Origin: Sphingomonas folli
Lineage (GTDB): Bacteria; Pseudomonadota; Alphaproteobacteria; Sphingomonadales; Sphingomonadaceae
Reading direction: 5' to 3'
NCBI RefSeq assembly: GCF_019429525.1
Contig: NZ_JAHXZL010000006.1
Location: 186,001 to 250,000 of the forward strand
Length of the DNA stretch: 64,000 nucleotides
A program made the position numbers and the translations under genes. The first letter of the stretch is position 1, and each line of letters starts with the position of its first letter. Under the pieces are notes generated by a model, which was not told where the DNA came from, ran no database searches, and worked only from the letters and a program-made list of their open reading frames with translations. Shown piece after piece: positions 44,796-54,754 of this stretch.

Positions 44796-47186
44796 ATGAA
44801 ATTCACGCTCTCCTGGCTCAAGGACCATCTCGACACGGGCGAGTCGCTCGATTCGATCCTCGCCGCGCTCACCCGCGTCGGGCTGGAGGTGGAGGGGGTC
44901 GAGAACCCCGCCGCGCGGCTGGGCGGCTTCCGGGTCGCGCGCGTGCTCACCGCCGCGCCGCACCCCCAGGCGGACAAGCTCCAGGTGCTCACGGTCGAGG
45001 CCGGGCCCGACGTCAACGGCGGCGCGCCGCTCCAGGTGGTGTGCGGCGCGCCCAACGCGCGCGCCGGGCTGGTCGGCGTGTTCGGCACCGCGGGTGCGAC
45101 CGTCCCCGCCAACGGCATGGTGCTGCGCGTCGCCGCGATCCGCGGGGTCGAGTCGAACGGCATGATGTGCTCGTCGCGCGAGCTCGAGCTGGGCGACGAC
45201 CATGACGGCATCATCGAGCTGCCCGCGGACGCATCGGTCGGCACCGCCTTCGCCGATTATGCCGGGCTGGACGACGCGGTGATCGACGTGTCGGTCACGC
45301 CCAATCGGCCCGATTGCATGGGGGTGCGCGGCATCGCGCGCGACCTCGCCGCGGCGGGGCTGGGCACGCTCGTGCCGCTGACCGTGCCGCAGGTCCCGGG
45401 CGAGGGCCCCGGCCCCGACGTGCGGGTCGAGGACACCGCGGGCTGTCCCGCCTTCTACGCGCAGGCGGTCTCCGGTCTCAGCAACGGCGAGGCGCCCGAG
45501 TGGATGCGCCGCCGCCTGCGCGCGATCGGGCAGAAGCCGATCTCGGCGCTGGTCGACATCACCAACTATCTCACCGTCGACCTCGGCCGCCCGCTGCACG
45601 TCTACGACCGCGCCCGCCTGTCGGGCGGGCTCGTCGCGCGCCGGGCGCGCGACGGCGAGAGCGTGGAGGCGCTCAACGGCCGCACCTACGCGCTCGCCGC
45701 GGGCATGACCGTGATCGCCGACGACGTCGCGGTGCACGACATCGGCGGTATCATGGGCGGCGCGCACTCGGGCGTGTCGGCGGCGACCACCGACGTCATC
45801 ATCGAGTGCGCCTATTTCGCGCCCGACGCGATCGCGCGCACCGGCCAGGCACTCGCGCTGACCAGCGACGCGCGCCAGCGGTTCGAGCGCGGCGTCGATC
45901 CGGCGTTCCTCGACGACGGGCTCGCGATCGCGGCCTTCCTCGTCCAGGAATATTGCGGCGGCACCGCCAGCGCGGTCACCCGCGCGGGCACGCCGCCGGT
46001 GACGATGCCGAGCTATGCCTACGACCCGTCGCGCGCCGCGACGCTCGGCGGCCTCGACGTGCCACCCGAGCGGCAGCGCGCGATCCTCGAGTCGCTCGGC
46101 TTCGCCGTCTCGCCCGAGTGGCAGGTCACCCCGCCGACCTGGCGCCCCGACGTCGACGGCGCCGCCGACCTGGTCGAGGAGGTGATCCGGATCGAGGGGC
46201 TCGACCATGTCCCCGCGGTGGCGCTGCCGCGCGCGGACGGGGTCGCGCGCCCGACCGCCACCGCCGAGCAGAAGGTCGAGCGCCGCGTCCGCCGCGCCGC
46301 CGCGGCGCGCGGGCTGGACGAGGCGGTGACGTGGAGCTTCGTCTCGGAGCGCCACGCCGCGGTGTTCGGCGGGGGCGCCTGGACGCTCGCCAACCCGATC
46401 AGCGAGGAGCTCAAGGTGATGCGCCCGTCGCTGCTCCCCGGCCTGCTCGCCGCGGCCGAGCGCAACCTGCGCCAGGGCGCGGAGAGTGTCCGGCTGTTCG
46501 AGCTGGGGCGGCGCTATCTCGCGAGGGACGGCGCGCCGCACGAGCGCGCGACGCTCGGCGTGGTGCTCGCGGGCGACCGCCGCGCGCGCGGCTGGCGCGA
46601 GGGCAAGGCCGCGGGCTACGATGCCTATGACGCCAAGGCCGAGGCGCTCGCGCTGCTCGCCGCGGCGGGGGCACCGGTCGACAACCTCCAGGTGATGGCC
46701 GAGGCGGGCGAGGCCTTCCACCCCGGTCGCTCGGGCACGCTGCGGCTCGGCCCCAAGACGGTGCTGGCGGCGTTCGGCGCGGTTCACCCAGCGGTGTCGC
46801 GCGCCTTCGACCTGTCCGGCCCGGTCGCCGCGGTGGAACTCTACCTCGACTCGCTGCCGGCGAGGCGCGGCGCGGGCTTCATGCGCCCGGCCTATGCGCC
46901 GCCCGCGCTCCAGCCGGTGCGGCGCGACTTCGCCTTCCTCGCGCCCGCGGCGCTCGCCGCCGAGGCGCTGGCGCGCGCCGCCAGGGGCGCCGACAAGGCC
47001 GCGATCGTCCGCGCGCGCGTGTTCGACGTCTTCACCGGCGCGGGCGTGCCCGAGGGGCAGAAGTCGGTCGCGCTGGAGGTGGTGCTCCAGCCGGGCGAGA
47101 AGAGTTTCACCGACGCCGAGCTCAAGGCGATCGCCGACAAGGTGGTCGCCGCGGCGGGCAAACTGGGAGCGAGCTTGCGTGGCTGA
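44796..47186 (+). CDS. pheT: Phenylalanine--tRNA ligase beta subunit
   Basis: The 796-residue subunit has MKFTLSWLKDHLDTGESLDS at the start, the tRNA-binding EMAP domain (HPQADKLQVLTVEAG, VVCGAPNARAGL), B3/B4 editing domain (TPNRPDCMGVRGIARDLAAA), B5 domain and the C-terminal anticodon-binding FDX domain (PPALQPVRRDFAFLAP). Length is normal. The aldose-epimerase gene starts inside its last codons. Confidence 0.97.
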   Translation: MKFTLSWLKDHLDTGESLDSILAALTRVGLEVEGVENPAARLGGFRVARVLTAAPHPQADKLQVLTVEAGPDVNGGAPLQVVCGAPNARAGLVGVFGTAGATVPANGMVLRVAAIRGVESNGMMCSSRELELGDDHDGIIELPADASVGTAFADYAGLDDAVIDVSVTPNRPDCMGVRGIARDLAAAGLGTLVPLTVPQVPGEGPGPDVRVEDTAGCPAFYAQAVSGLSNGEAPEWMRRRLRAIGQKPISALVDITNYLTVDLGRPLHVYDRARLSGGLVARRARDGESVEALNGRTYALAAGMTVIADDVAVHDIGGIMGGAHSGVSAATTDVIIECAYFAPDAIARTGQALALTSDARQRFERGVDPAFLDDGLAIAAFLVQEYCGGTASAVTRAGTPPVTMPSYAYDPSRAATLGGLDVPPERQRAILESLGFAVSPEWQVTPPTWRPDVDGAADLVEEVIRIEGLDHVPAVALPRADGVARPTATAEQKVERRVRRAAAARGLDEAVTWSFVSERHAAVFGGGAWTLANPISEELKVMRPSLLPGLLAAAERNLRQGAESVRLFELGRRYLARDGAPHERATLGVVLAGDRRARGWREGKAAGYDAYDAKAEALALLAAAGAPVDNLQVMAEAGEAFHPGRSGTLRLGPKTVLAAFGAVHPAVSRAFDLSGPVAAVELYLDSLPARRGAGFMRPAYAPPALQPVRRDFAFLAPAALAAEALARAARGADKAAIVRARVFDVFTGAGVPEGQKSVALEVVLQPGEKSFTDAELKAIADKVVAAAGKLGASLRG

Positions 47187-48054
47187 GTGGATCCGACTCT
47201 CGAACGGGGTGCTGGGCGCGGCGATCGACCCGCATGGCGCGCAGCTCTCGTCGCTGACCGACGCCGACGGGCGCGAGCTGATGACCGACGCGGACCCGCG
47301 CTTCTGGAACGGGCGCGCGCCGATCCTCTTCCCGGTGGTAGGTGCGCCCTCGGGCGAGACGATCCGCGTCGACGGGGTCGACTATCCGATGCGCAAGCAC
47401 GGCTTCGCGCGGCGTAGCGACTTCGCGGTGATCGAGGCGACGCCGACCCGCGCGGTGTTCGCGCTGACCGACGATGCCGCGACGCGCGCGCGCTATCCGT
47501 TCGCCTTCCGGCTCGAGCTGGCCTTCACGCTCGAGGGCGCGACGCTGGCGATCGAGGCGACCGTCGCGAACCCGGCGGACGTGCCGCTGCCGGCGAGCTT
47601 CGGCTTCCACCCCGCCTTCGCCTGGCCGCTGCCTTACGGGCACGCGCGGGCGGATCATCGCATCGTCTTCGCCGAGGACGAGCCCGCGCGGCTGCGCAGC
47701 ATCGCCGCGGACGGCACGATCGCGGCGGCGACGGTCGAGTCGCCGCTCGACGGCCGCGTGCTGCGGCTCGACGACGCGCTGTTCGCGCACGACGCGCTGG
47801 TGTGGGACTCGGTGCGGTCGCAGTCGGTGCGCTACGGCGCGGAGGCAGGCCCGCAGCTGGAGATCGCCTTCCCCGACACGCCGATGCTGGGCATCTGGAC
47901 CAAGCCGGGGGCCGCCTTCGTCTGCGTCGAGCCGTGGCACGGCATCGCCGATCCCGAGGGCTATGGCGGCGAGTATCGCGACAAGCCCGGCGTGTTCGAG
48001 GTGGCACCCGGGGGCGAGAAGCGCATCACGATGAGCGTGACGCTGGTGGGGTGA
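47179..48054 (+). CDS. Aldose 1-epimerase family protein
   Basis: The 291-residue beta-sandwich protein starts GTG (VAEWIRLSNGVLGAAIDPHG) and contains PILFPVVGAPSGETI, MRKHGFARRSDFAV, SFGFHPAFAWPLPYG (catalytic His) and FVCVEPWHGIADPEG (His and Glu region). This is the LacX/YeaD-type branch of mutarotases, which interconvert alpha and beta anomers of sugars or sugar phosphates. It overlaps pheT by eight bases and is probably read from the same message, although the functions are unrelated. Confidence 0.9.
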   Translation: MAEWIRLSNGVLGAAIDPHGAQLSSLTDADGRELMTDADPRFWNGRAPILFPVVGAPSGETIRVDGVDYPMRKHGFARRSDFAVIEATPTRAVFALTDDAATRARYPFAFRLELAFTLEGATLAIEATVANPADVPLPASFGFHPAFAWPLPYGHARADHRIVFAEDEPARLRSIAADGTIAAATVESPLDGRVLRLDDALFAHDALVWDSVRSQSVRYGAEAGPQLEIAFPDTPMLGIWTKPGAAFVCVEPWHGIADPEGYGGEYRDKPGVFEVAPGGEKRITMSVTLVG

Positions 48055-48093
48055 CCGGGGGGGAATGGCGCCTGCGCCCTCCCGCTCTATCAA

Positions 48094-48189
48094 CGTCATC
48101 CTGAACTTGTTTCAGGATCCACGGTGCCGCGCTCTTACCGGCGGTGGCTCCTGCCGCGCGGTGGATCCTGAAACGAGTTCAGGATGACG
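48094..48189. repeat. REP-like inverted repeat, family B copy
   Basis: CGTCATCCTGAAC...GTTCAGGATGACG ends with inner CAGGATCCAC / GTGGATCCTG arms. It has the same plan as the copies at 8386 and 53543, with compensatory changes on both arms, which points to selection for the stem. Confidence 0.82.
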
Positions 48190-48263
48190 CCGGTGGGAAG
48201 GCGGCCGTGACAATCCTGCCGTCGGCGCCACTCAAGCGCTTATCTCACCCAAGTCATGCCGTG

Positions 48264-48281
48264 CTCCGGCGCACGCCGGAG
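48264..48281. repeat. Short palindrome, family C copy 2
   Basis: CTCCGGCG-CA-CGCCGGAG matches the palindrome at 11596-11613. A second, different inverted repeat, CCTGCG-CCGGAG-CGCAGG, follows at 48319-48336. Both lie between the epimerase gene and rpoZ, which converge. Confidence 0.6.
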
Positions 48282-48352
48282 CCTAGAGCCACGCAACGCT
48301 CGTCATTCTCGGCCCCGACCTGCGCCGGAGCGCAGGCGAGCCACGGAACGCC

Positions 48353-48697
48353 TCAGCCGTCGTAGTCGGCGCCGAGGTTCTGGTTGCGCGGCGGGGCGAC
48401 CGCGGTGAGGCGCAGCGCCTCGGCCGAGGCGGCCAGGCTGCCGATCGCGTCGGCCTCTTCCTCGTCGTCGATCTGGACGCGCTGCAGGCTCTGCACCACC
48501 GATTCGTGGAGCTCGTCGGGCCGGACCGTCTCCTCGGCGATCTCGCGCAGCGCGACCACCGGGTTCTTGTCGCGGTCGCGGTCGATCGTCAGCTCGGCGC
48601 CGCCCGACACCTGCCGCGCGCGCTGGGCGGCGAGCAGGACCAGGTCGAAGCGGTTCGGGATCTTGTCGACGCAATCCTCGACGGTGACGCGCGCCAT
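48353..48697 (-). CDS. rpoZ: RNA polymerase omega subunit
   Basis: The 114-residue protein [20 protein letters not shown] has [14 protein letters not shown] and [16 protein letters not shown], the conserved omega core that folds onto the beta-prime C terminus, and an acidic sphingomonad-type tail. It helps assemble RNA polymerase and forms part of the ppGpp site. In many relatives spoT/rel follows, but here it is a single gene, convergent with the epimerase. Confidence 0.96.
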   Translation of the reverse strand: MARVTVEDCVDKIPNRFDLVLLAAQRARQVSGGAELTIDRDRDKNPVVALREIAEETVRPDELHESVVQSLQRVQIDDEEEADAIGSLAASAEALRLTAVAPPRNQNLGADYDG

Positions 48698-48828
48698 CGC
48701 GTATCCTCTTATCGTAGACTTCAGGGAAGAGTGCGCATCTAGTCGAGCCCCGCCCAGCCGTCAAGGAAGCCGCCCGTCGCGCACCGCCGCGCTTGCCCGG
48801 CACGCGCCGACCCGGCATCTGGGACGCC

Positions 48829-50001
48829 ATGGACGACGCCCCCGCACAGCCCAGCTTCACCGTGGAGGGCAATCGCCTGACGCTGCTCGACACCGGACCG
48901 CGCCGGCTGGAGGGACTGATCGCGCTGATCGACGGTGCGCGCCACTCGCTCCGCGTGCTCTATTATATCTACGCCGACGATTCCTCGGGGCGGCGCGTCA
49001 ACGCGGCGCTGGCCGCCGCGGCGGGACGCGGCGTGCGCGTGGCGCTGATCGTCGACGGTTTCGGCAGCGACGACGCCGACCCCGCCTTCTTCGCCCCGCT
49101 GGAGCAGGCAGGCGTGTCGGTATGCCGCTTCTCGGCGCGCTTCGGGCGGCGCTACCTGCTGCGCAACCACCAGAAGCTCGCGCTCGCCGACGCCGAGACC
49201 GCGGACGCGCGGATCATCGTCGGCGGCTTCAACATCGAGGACGATTATTTCGGCACGCCGCGCGAGCAGGCGTGGCGCGACCTCGGGCTGCTGGTCGAGG
49301 GCCCCGCCGCGGCGCGGATGGCGGGCTATTTCGACGCGCTGGAACACGGCATCCACGGCGGCGGGCGGGTGCGGCGGCTCAACCGCGCGCTGGCGCGGTG
49401 GAGCGAGGACGAGGGCAGACTGCGCTGGCTGATCGGCGGGCCCACCCGCGAGCTGTCACCCTGGGCGCGCGCGATCCGCGACGACATGCGGCGCGCCGCG
49501 CGGATCGACGTGATCGCGGGCTATTTCACCCCGAGCCCGACGCTGCTGCGCGCGCTCGACCGCGCCGGTCGCCGTGCCGCAGCGGTGCGCGTCGTCACCG
49601 CCTCCAAATCGGACAACAACGTGACGATCGCGGCGGCGCGCTTCACCTACGCGGGCCTGCTGCGCCGCGGGGTGCGCGTGTTCGAATATGCCGCGACCAA
49701 GCTGCACACGAAATTGTACGTGGTCGACGACGCCACCTGGATCGGCAGCGCCAACCTCGACATGCGCAGCCTGTTCATCAACCTCGAGCTGATGCTGCGG
49801 ATCGACGACCCCGCCTTCGCCGCGCACGCGCGCGCCTATGTCGAGGGCGAGATCGCGCAGTCGCACGAGGTGACACCGGAGGCCTATCGCGCCGCGACGG
49901 GGTGGTGGCAGCGCGGCAAGCAGTTCGTCGCCTACGCGCTCACCGCGGTGGCCGATCCCGCGATCTCGCGCGGGCTCAACTGGGGGATCGACGAGGGATA
50001 G
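48829..50001 (+). CDS. Phospholipase D-like / cardiolipin synthase family protein
   Basis: The 390-residue protein has two HKD half-sites: LRNHQKLALADAETADARII with GGFNIEDDYFG, and the complete KLHTKLYVVDDATWIGSANLDMRSLF. LRVLYYIYADDSSGRRVNAA opens the catalytic domain. There is no N-terminal membrane helix, unlike ClsA, so it is nearer to the ClsB/soluble type. Likely role: transfer of phosphatidyl groups to form cardiolipin. The N-terminal frame before MDDAPAQP is not needed. Single gene, divergent from rpoZ. Confidence 0.87.
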   Translation: MDDAPAQPSFTVEGNRLTLLDTGPRRLEGLIALIDGARHSLRVLYYIYADDSSGRRVNAALAAAAGRGVRVALIVDGFGSDDADPAFFAPLEQAGVSVCRFSARFGRRYLLRNHQKLALADAETADARIIVGGFNIEDDYFGTPREQAWRDLGLLVEGPAAARMAGYFDALEHGIHGGGRVRRLNRALARWSEDEGRLRWLIGGPTRELSPWARAIRDDMRRAARIDVIAGYFTPSPTLLRALDRAGRRAAAVRVVTASKSDNNVTIAAARFTYAGLLRRGVRVFEYAATKLHTKLYVVDDATWIGSANLDMRSLFINLELMLRIDDPAFAAHARAYVEGEIAQSHEVTPEAYRAATGWWQRGKQFVAYALTAVADPAISRGLNWGIDEG

Positions 50002-50059
50002 GGTTCGAGGCGGCGGGCGCCGATCGTGCGCCGGCGGGCGCAGGAGCCCATCGTCGGCT

Positions 50060-51655
50060 CTAGGCCCGCGACTGCCGCGGCGCCTCGCCCTTGAGGAAGC
50101 CGACGAAGCGCTCGGTCGCGCCGTCGAGCGCGCGCGCGCTGGCGGCGAGCTCGCCCGCGCTGCCGCGCACCGTCTGCGACAGCGAGGCGGTGGTGCGCAC
50201 CGCCGCGGCGACCTCGTCGATGCGGCGCTCGATCAGCTCGGCGCCGCTGGCGGTGCGCGCCGCCCCCGCCTCGATCCCGGCGGCGAGCTGGCGCTGGTCC
50301 GACACCGAGGCGGCGATGCCGCCCGCCGCGCTCGACACCTGCGCCACCGCCGCGTCGGCGCGCGTCAGCGCCGCGGCGGCGTCCCCCACACCGGCGAAGA
50401 TCGCGCCGAGCAGCGCGCTGATGCGGTCGCTCGCGCGCGTCGAGTCGGCGGCGAGCGAGCGGACCTCGCCCGCGACCACCGCGAAGCCGCGCCCCGCCTC
50501 GCCCGCGCGCGCCGCCTCGATCGTGGCGTTGAGCGCGAGCAGGTTGGTCTTCTCGGCGATGTCGCGGATGTCGCCGACGAGCTGGCCGATCCGCTGGCCG
50601 TGCTCCTCCAGCTCGCCGATGCGGCCGACGCCGCTGCCCGCCGCCGCCTGCGCGACCTCGGTGAGCGCGCTCTGCTGCTCGGCCGAGTCGGCGATGGCGC
50701 GGATCGAGCCGCCCAGGTCGCGGATCGAGTCGGCGACGTGGCGGATCTGCGCGGTCGCCTCGACCGCCTCGGTCGCCACCGCCGCGGCCTGCGTGCCCGC
50801 GCCCGCGGCGAGATCGTCGAGCGCGATCGACGAGCGCTCGAGCTGAGTCGCGGCGGCGCCGATCGCGCGCACCACCTGCGCCACCGAACCCTCGAACGCC
50901 TCGGCCACCGCGACCAGTTCGTCGCGCCGTCGCGACGCCGCGTCCTGCTCGACGCCGCGGACGCGCGCGCGCTCGGCCGCGGCCGCGTCCTCGGCGGCGC
51001 GCACCTGGCGCAGCGCCTCGGTCGCGGTCGCGCGCGCCTGCTCGGCCGCGGCGCGCGCCTCGTCCGCCTCCGCGACCAGCGCCCGACCGCCCTCGATCGA
51101 CAGGCGCTGGCGCTCGAGCAGCCGCTCCAGCACGACCGTCACCAGCCACAGCACCGCCGCCTGCATCACCACCGCGAGCGCGTGGACCAGGACGCGCCCG
51201 AGTCGCCCGTCACCCGCGAACACCCAGGCCGGGGCGAACCACTCGAGCAGCAGGTGGTGGAGCGCGATCAGCCCGGCGGCGAAGACGATCGGCCGCCAGT
51301 CGCACAGCACCACCAGCGCGGCGAGCGCGACGAAGAAGAACATGTGCCCGTCCATCTGCCAGGGATGGCCCTCCAGCACATAGACCAGCAGCGCGGGCGC
51401 GGTGGCGGCGAGCGTGCCCGCGATCGTGCGCGCCTGCGCGTCGGTGCGCCCCCTGATGGCCAGCCATGTCGGCGCCGCGGTCAGCGCGATCCCGGCGCCG
51501 AGCAGGAGCGGGTCGACCGCGCCGGTCAGCGCGAGCTGGATCACCGCCACCGCGGCGAGCGCGACCCAGCCGAGCGCGACGAGCAGCCGCATGCCGGCGA
51601 GCCGCATCTGCTCGAGGGTCAGCGTGTCGAGCGCGCGCCAGCCGATCACCGTCAT
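50060..51655 (-). CDS. Methyl-accepting chemotaxis protein with MASE-like membrane domain
   Basis: The 531-residue receptor has about six membrane helices in the first 190 residues (for example [20 protein letters not shown] and [16 protein letters not shown]), no periplasmic domain, a long coiled coil ([20 protein letters not shown]) and the MCP signalling tip [20 protein letters not shown], then [20 protein letters not shown]. It should sense a membrane or cytoplasmic cue and control a CheA kinase. No che or motility genes are near. Its ATG overlaps the small upstream gene (ATGA). Confidence 0.92.
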   Translation of the reverse strand: MTVIGWRALDTLTLEQMRLAGMRLLVALGWVALAAVAVIQLALTGAVDPLLLGAGIALTAAPTWLAIRGRTDAQARTIAGTLAATAPALLVYVLEGHPWQMDGHMFFFVALAALVVLCDWRPIVFAAGLIALHHLLLEWFAPAWVFAGDGRLGRVLVHALAVVMQAAVLWLVTVVLERLLERQRLSIEGGRALVAEADEARAAAEQARATATEALRQVRAAEDAAAAERARVRGVEQDAASRRRDELVAVAEAFEGSVAQVVRAIGAAATQLERSSIALDDLAAGAGTQAAAVATEAVEATAQIRHVADSIRDLGGSIRAIADSAEQQSALTEVAQAAAGSGVGRIGELEEHGQRIGQLVGDIRDIAEKTNLLALNATIEAARAGEAGRGFAVVAGEVRSLAADSTRASDRISALLGAIFAGVGDAAAALTRADAAVAQVSSAAGGIAASVSDQRQLAAGIEAGAARTASGAELIERRIDEVAAAVRTTASLSQTVRGSAGELAASARALDGATERFVGFLKGEAPRQSRA

Positions 51656-51957
51656 GCCGTGACTCCGATGTCATCGCCGCACAGCGGGGAGGGCGCGGCG
51701 AGCAGCAGCGCGTCGCCCAGGCGAAGCCGCGCCTTGATCCGGTCGCGCGCGCCGCGCACCACCAGGCTCCGCCCCGGCCCGCGCCCGACCAGCCGCGCGT
51801 CGGCGGCGAGCGCGGCCGAGGCGAGCGCGCCCGGCGCCGCGGCGATCGGTACCACCAGCAGCGTCCCCTGCGCCGGCGGCCGCAGCGCCAGCACCAGCAG
51901 CACCGCCGCGAACAGCGCGCCGTGGAGCAGCAGCGGGAGCGGGAGACGACGCGTCAT
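51652..51957 (-). CDS. Hypothetical small exported or membrane protein upstream of the MCP
   Basis: The 101-residue product begins with a hydrophobic helix ([20 protein letters not shown]) and has a short extracytoplasmic part ([20 protein letters not shown]). No family is recognised. It overlaps the chemotaxis receptor by four bases, so both are translated from one message, and it could be an accessory to that receptor. Confidence 0.65.
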   Translation of the reverse strand: MTRRLPLPLLLHGALFAAVLLVLALRPPAQGTLLVVPIAAAPGALASAALAADARLVGRGPGRSLVVRGARDRIKARLRLGDALLLAAPSPLCGDDIGVTA

Positions 51958-52015
51958 GCCGCTAGTCTAAGCGCCGCTGGTTAACGCGTCGTTTCTCTCA
52001 CATAGGTTAGGCGCG

Positions 52016-53422
52016 CTACGCCGCCACCCGCCGCAGCCCGCGCGTGCGCCCATAAGCGAGATAGAACAGCAGCCCCGCCGCGTTCCACAGCAGGAAGCGC
52101 GTGATCGTCGCGCTCGGCAGGCTCCACAGCAGGTAGAGGCAGCCCAGGATGGCGAGCGTCCCGACCAGATGAGGCAGCGGACAGCGGAACAGCCGCGGCG
52201 CGTCGGGCGCGATGCGACGCAGCACCATCAGGCACGCGCCCGCGGCGATGAAGGCGAGCAGCGTCCCCGCGTTGGCGAGCTCGGCGATCTCGTCGAGCCG
52301 GAACAGCCCCGCCACCACCGCGATCGCCACCCCGGTCAGCAGCGTGATCCGGGTCGGCGCGCCGCTGCGCGCGCTCACCGTGGCGAGCCCGCGCGGCAGC
52401 AGCCCGTCGCGCGCCATCACGAAGAAGATGCGGCTCTGCCCGTACATCATCACCAAGATCACCGAGGGCAGCGCGATCACCGCGGCCAGCGCGATCAGGT
52501 GGCCGGCGAGCGGCTGGCCGAGCGAGCGCAGCACGAGGGCGAGCGGCTCGGGCGAGTTCGCCAGCCGGGTGAACGGCAGCGCCCCGATCGCCGCGACCGC
52601 GACCGCCATGTAGATCGCGGTGCACATCAGCATCGAGCCGACGATGCCGATCGTCAGGTCGCGCCCCGGCCGCTTCGCTTCCTCGGCCGAGGTCGCGACC
52701 GCGTCGAAGCCGTAGAAGGCGAAGAAGACGATCGCCGCCGCCGCCATCACGCCGCGCTTGTGCCCGCCGCTCTCCGCCGCGGCGAAGCCGTAGGGCATGA
52801 AGGGGTGGAGGTTGGCGGGATCGAACGCGGGGAGCGCGAAGACGATGAACACCGCCAGCGCGGCGAGCTTCACCACCACCAGCACGATGTTGAGCGTCGC
52901 GCTCTCGCGCGTGCCCATGACCAGCAGCCCCATCACGGCGAGCGCCACCGCGACCGCGGGCAGGTTGACGATGCCACCGCCGTGCGGCCCGGCAAGCAAC
53001 GCCGGCGGCAGCGTCACGCCCGCCGACTGGATCCAGCCGACGAGATAGCCCGACCAGCCGACCGCCACGGTCGAGCAGGCGAGCGAATATTCGAGGATCA
53101 GGCTCCACCCCACCACCCAGGCCGCGGTCTCGCCCAGCGCGGCGTAGCTGAACGTGTACGCGCCGCCCGCGGCGGGGATCATCGTCGCGAGCTCGGCATA
53201 GGCGAGCGCGGCGCAGGCGCAGACCGCGCCGGCGATGGCGAAGGCGAGGATCACCGCGGGGCCGGCGCGCTCGGCGCCGACGCCGGTGAGCGTGTAGATG
53301 CCGGTGCCGACGATCGCGCCCACGCCCAGCGCGATCAGGTGCGGCCAGGAGAGCGTCTTGGCGAGCGCGCGGCCCTCCTCGTGCCGGGTGACGTCGGCGA
53401 GTGACTTGCGCTGGCCCAGCAT
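52016..53422 (-). CDS. APC superfamily amino acid permease (cationic amino acid transporter type)
   Basis: The 468-residue permease has 12 or more membrane segments and the APC start LIALGVGAIVGTGIYTLTGV, AELATMIPAAGGAYTFSYAA, FFAFYGFDAVATSAEEAKRP and MYGQSRIFFVMARDGLLP. TSAEEAKRPGRDLTIGI marks the CAT/YfnA branch, importing basic or small neutral amino acids by proton symport. It starts at MLGQRKSLADV; the upstream frame runs into a repeat. A hydroxyproline or proline uptake role is possible because the hydroxyproline cluster begins 320 bases away. Confidence 0.9.
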   Translation of the reverse strand: MLGQRKSLADVTRHEEGRALAKTLSWPHLIALGVGAIVGTGIYTLTGVGAERAGPAVILAFAIAGAVCACAALAYAELATMIPAAGGAYTFSYAALGETAAWVVGWSLILEYSLACSTVAVGWSGYLVGWIQSAGVTLPPALLAGPHGGGIVNLPAVAVALAVMGLLVMGTRESATLNIVLVVVKLAALAVFIVFALPAFDPANLHPFMPYGFAAAESGGHKRGVMAAAAIVFFAFYGFDAVATSAEEAKRPGRDLTIGIVGSMLMCTAIYMAVAVAAIGALPFTRLANSPEPLALVLRSLGQPLAGHLIALAAVIALPSVILVMMYGQSRIFFVMARDGLLPRGLATVSARSGAPTRITLLTGVAIAVVAGLFRLDEIAELANAGTLLAFIAAGACLMVLRRIAPDAPRLFRCPLPHLVGTLAILGCLYLLWSLPSATITRFLLWNAAGLLFYLAYGRTRGLRRVAA

Positions 53423-53743
53423 GCGGTTCGTTCTCCTACGCGGGTGGGTGCGGCGGGCGGCGGCGCGGGTGGTTCGGCCCTTCTGCCGCCGCGCAAGCCT
53501 GCCAAGGGGGTGAGGCGCCTCCACCCTGTCGGCCTTCCCGTCCGTCATCCCGGACTTGGTCCGGGATCCACCGTTCCGCATGTCCTGACAGCGTTGCTCT
53601 CGCGGCCGGGTGGATCCCGGACCAAGTCCGGGATGACGGCAGATGATGCCGGTTCGATCCTCGCGACGTTGGAAGGTGCCCGGCCGCGGGCCGGAGACCA
53701 GACTGCCTTCCGCGATGATCCGCGCTGAGCGTCGCCGCCCCGC
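53423..53743. other. Intergenic region with a family B repeat
   Basis: 321 bases between the permease start and the epimerase stop. Apart from the repeat at 53543-53638 I see no gene. The region must hold the permease promoter and the 3' end of the hydroxyproline operon. Confidence 0.6.
53543..53638. repeat. REP-like inverted repeat, family B, best copy
   Basis: CGTCATCCCGGACTTGGTCC...GGACCAAGTCCGGGATGACG are perfect 20-base inverted arms extended by GGGATCCAC / GTGGATCCC, with a central unpaired part of about 35 bases. It is the cleanest of the four family B copies in the window. Confidence 0.88.
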
Positions 53744-54742
53744 TCACGTCACCTGGAACCCGGCCCAGAACGGGTCGTCGCGGTCGATCCAGATCGTGTT
53801 GAAGCCGGTCGCCACCGCCGATCCCTCGATCGAGGGGATGATCGCGGGCACGTCGCCCAGCGTCGTCGTCGACTCGACGCGGCCGACGAAGCGGCTGCCG
53901 ATATAGCTCTCGTGGACGAAGCGGTCGCCTACCGCGAGGTCGCCGCGGTCGGCGAGATGCGCCAGCCGCGCCGAGGTGCCGGTGCCGCAGGGCGAGCGGT
54001 CGATCGCTTTGTCGCCGTAGAACACTGCGTTGCGCCCGTCGGCGTCGTTCCCGCGCGGGCGGTCGGCCCAGAGCACGTGGCTCACCCCGCGGATCGTCGG
54101 GTCGAGCGGGTGGATCGGCTCGACCTTGTCGCGCACCGCCGCGCGCACCAGCCGCGACGCCGCGACCAGCCGGTCCGCCCCCATCGCGTCGAGCCCCGCA
54201 TAGCGCCCCTGCGGCTCGACGATCGCGTAGTAATTGCCGCCATAAGCGACGTCGACGCGGAGCCGCCCGAGCTCGGCCACCTCCACCTCCACCCCCCGCG
54301 CCGCGACATAGCTCGGCACGTTGGTGATCCGCACCGAGGTCACCTTCTCGCCCACCACCGCATAGGCGATGTCGATCACGCCGGCTGGCACCTCGACCTT
54401 GAGCCGCCCCGGTGTCGCCGGCTGGATCAGCCCGTGCTCCAGCCCGAAGGTGATCATCCCGATCGTGCCGTGCCCGCACATCGGCAGACAGCCGCTCGTC
54501 TCGATGAACAGGATGCCGACATCGGCGTCGGCGGTGGTGGGCGGGTAGAGGAAGCCGCCCGACATCATGTCGTGCCCGCGCGGCTCGAAGCAGAGCCCGG
54601 TGCGGATCCAGTCGTAGCGCGCGAGGAAATCCTGCCGGCGCTCGGACATGGAGGCGCCGCGCAGCAGCGGCGCGCCCCCGGCGACGAGCCGCACCGGGTT
54701 GCCCGCGGTATGGCCGTCGACGCAGAAGAAGGTGTGGCGCAT
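53744..54742 (-). CDS. 4-hydroxyproline 2-epimerase (proline racemase family)
   Basis: The 332-residue enzyme has both catalytic cysteines of true racemases/epimerases: Cys89 in SGCLPMCGHGTIG and Cys252 in DRSPCGTGTSA. trans-3-hydroxyproline dehydratases replace one of these, so that function is unlikely. It inverts trans-4-hydroxy-L-proline to cis-4-hydroxy-D-proline, the first catabolic step. It follows the DHDPS-family gene by 12 bases in the same operon, which supports hydroxyproline rather than proline as substrate. Confidence 0.9.
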   Translation of the reverse strand: MRHTFFCVDGHTAGNPVRLVAGGAPLLRGASMSERRQDFLARYDWIRTGLCFEPRGHDMMSGGFLYPPTTADADVGILFIETSGCLPMCGHGTIGMITFGLEHGLIQPATPGRLKVEVPAGVIDIAYAVVGEKVTSVRITNVPSYVAARGVEVEVAELGRLRVDVAYGGNYYAIVEPQGRYAGLDAMGADRLVAASRLVRAAVRDKVEPIHPLDPTIRGVSHVLWADRPRGNDADGRNAVFYGDKAIDRSPCGTGTSARLAHLADRGDLAVGDRFVHESYIGSRFVGRVESTTTLGDVPAIIPSIEGSAVATGFNTIWIDRDDPFWAGFQVT

Positions 54743-54754
54743 CGGCCGAGGCTA

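Noticed and set aside
53744..54742. trans-3-hydroxyproline dehydratase as the identity of the proline-racemase-family protein
   Set aside because: Both catalytic cysteines are present, while dehydratases replace the second.
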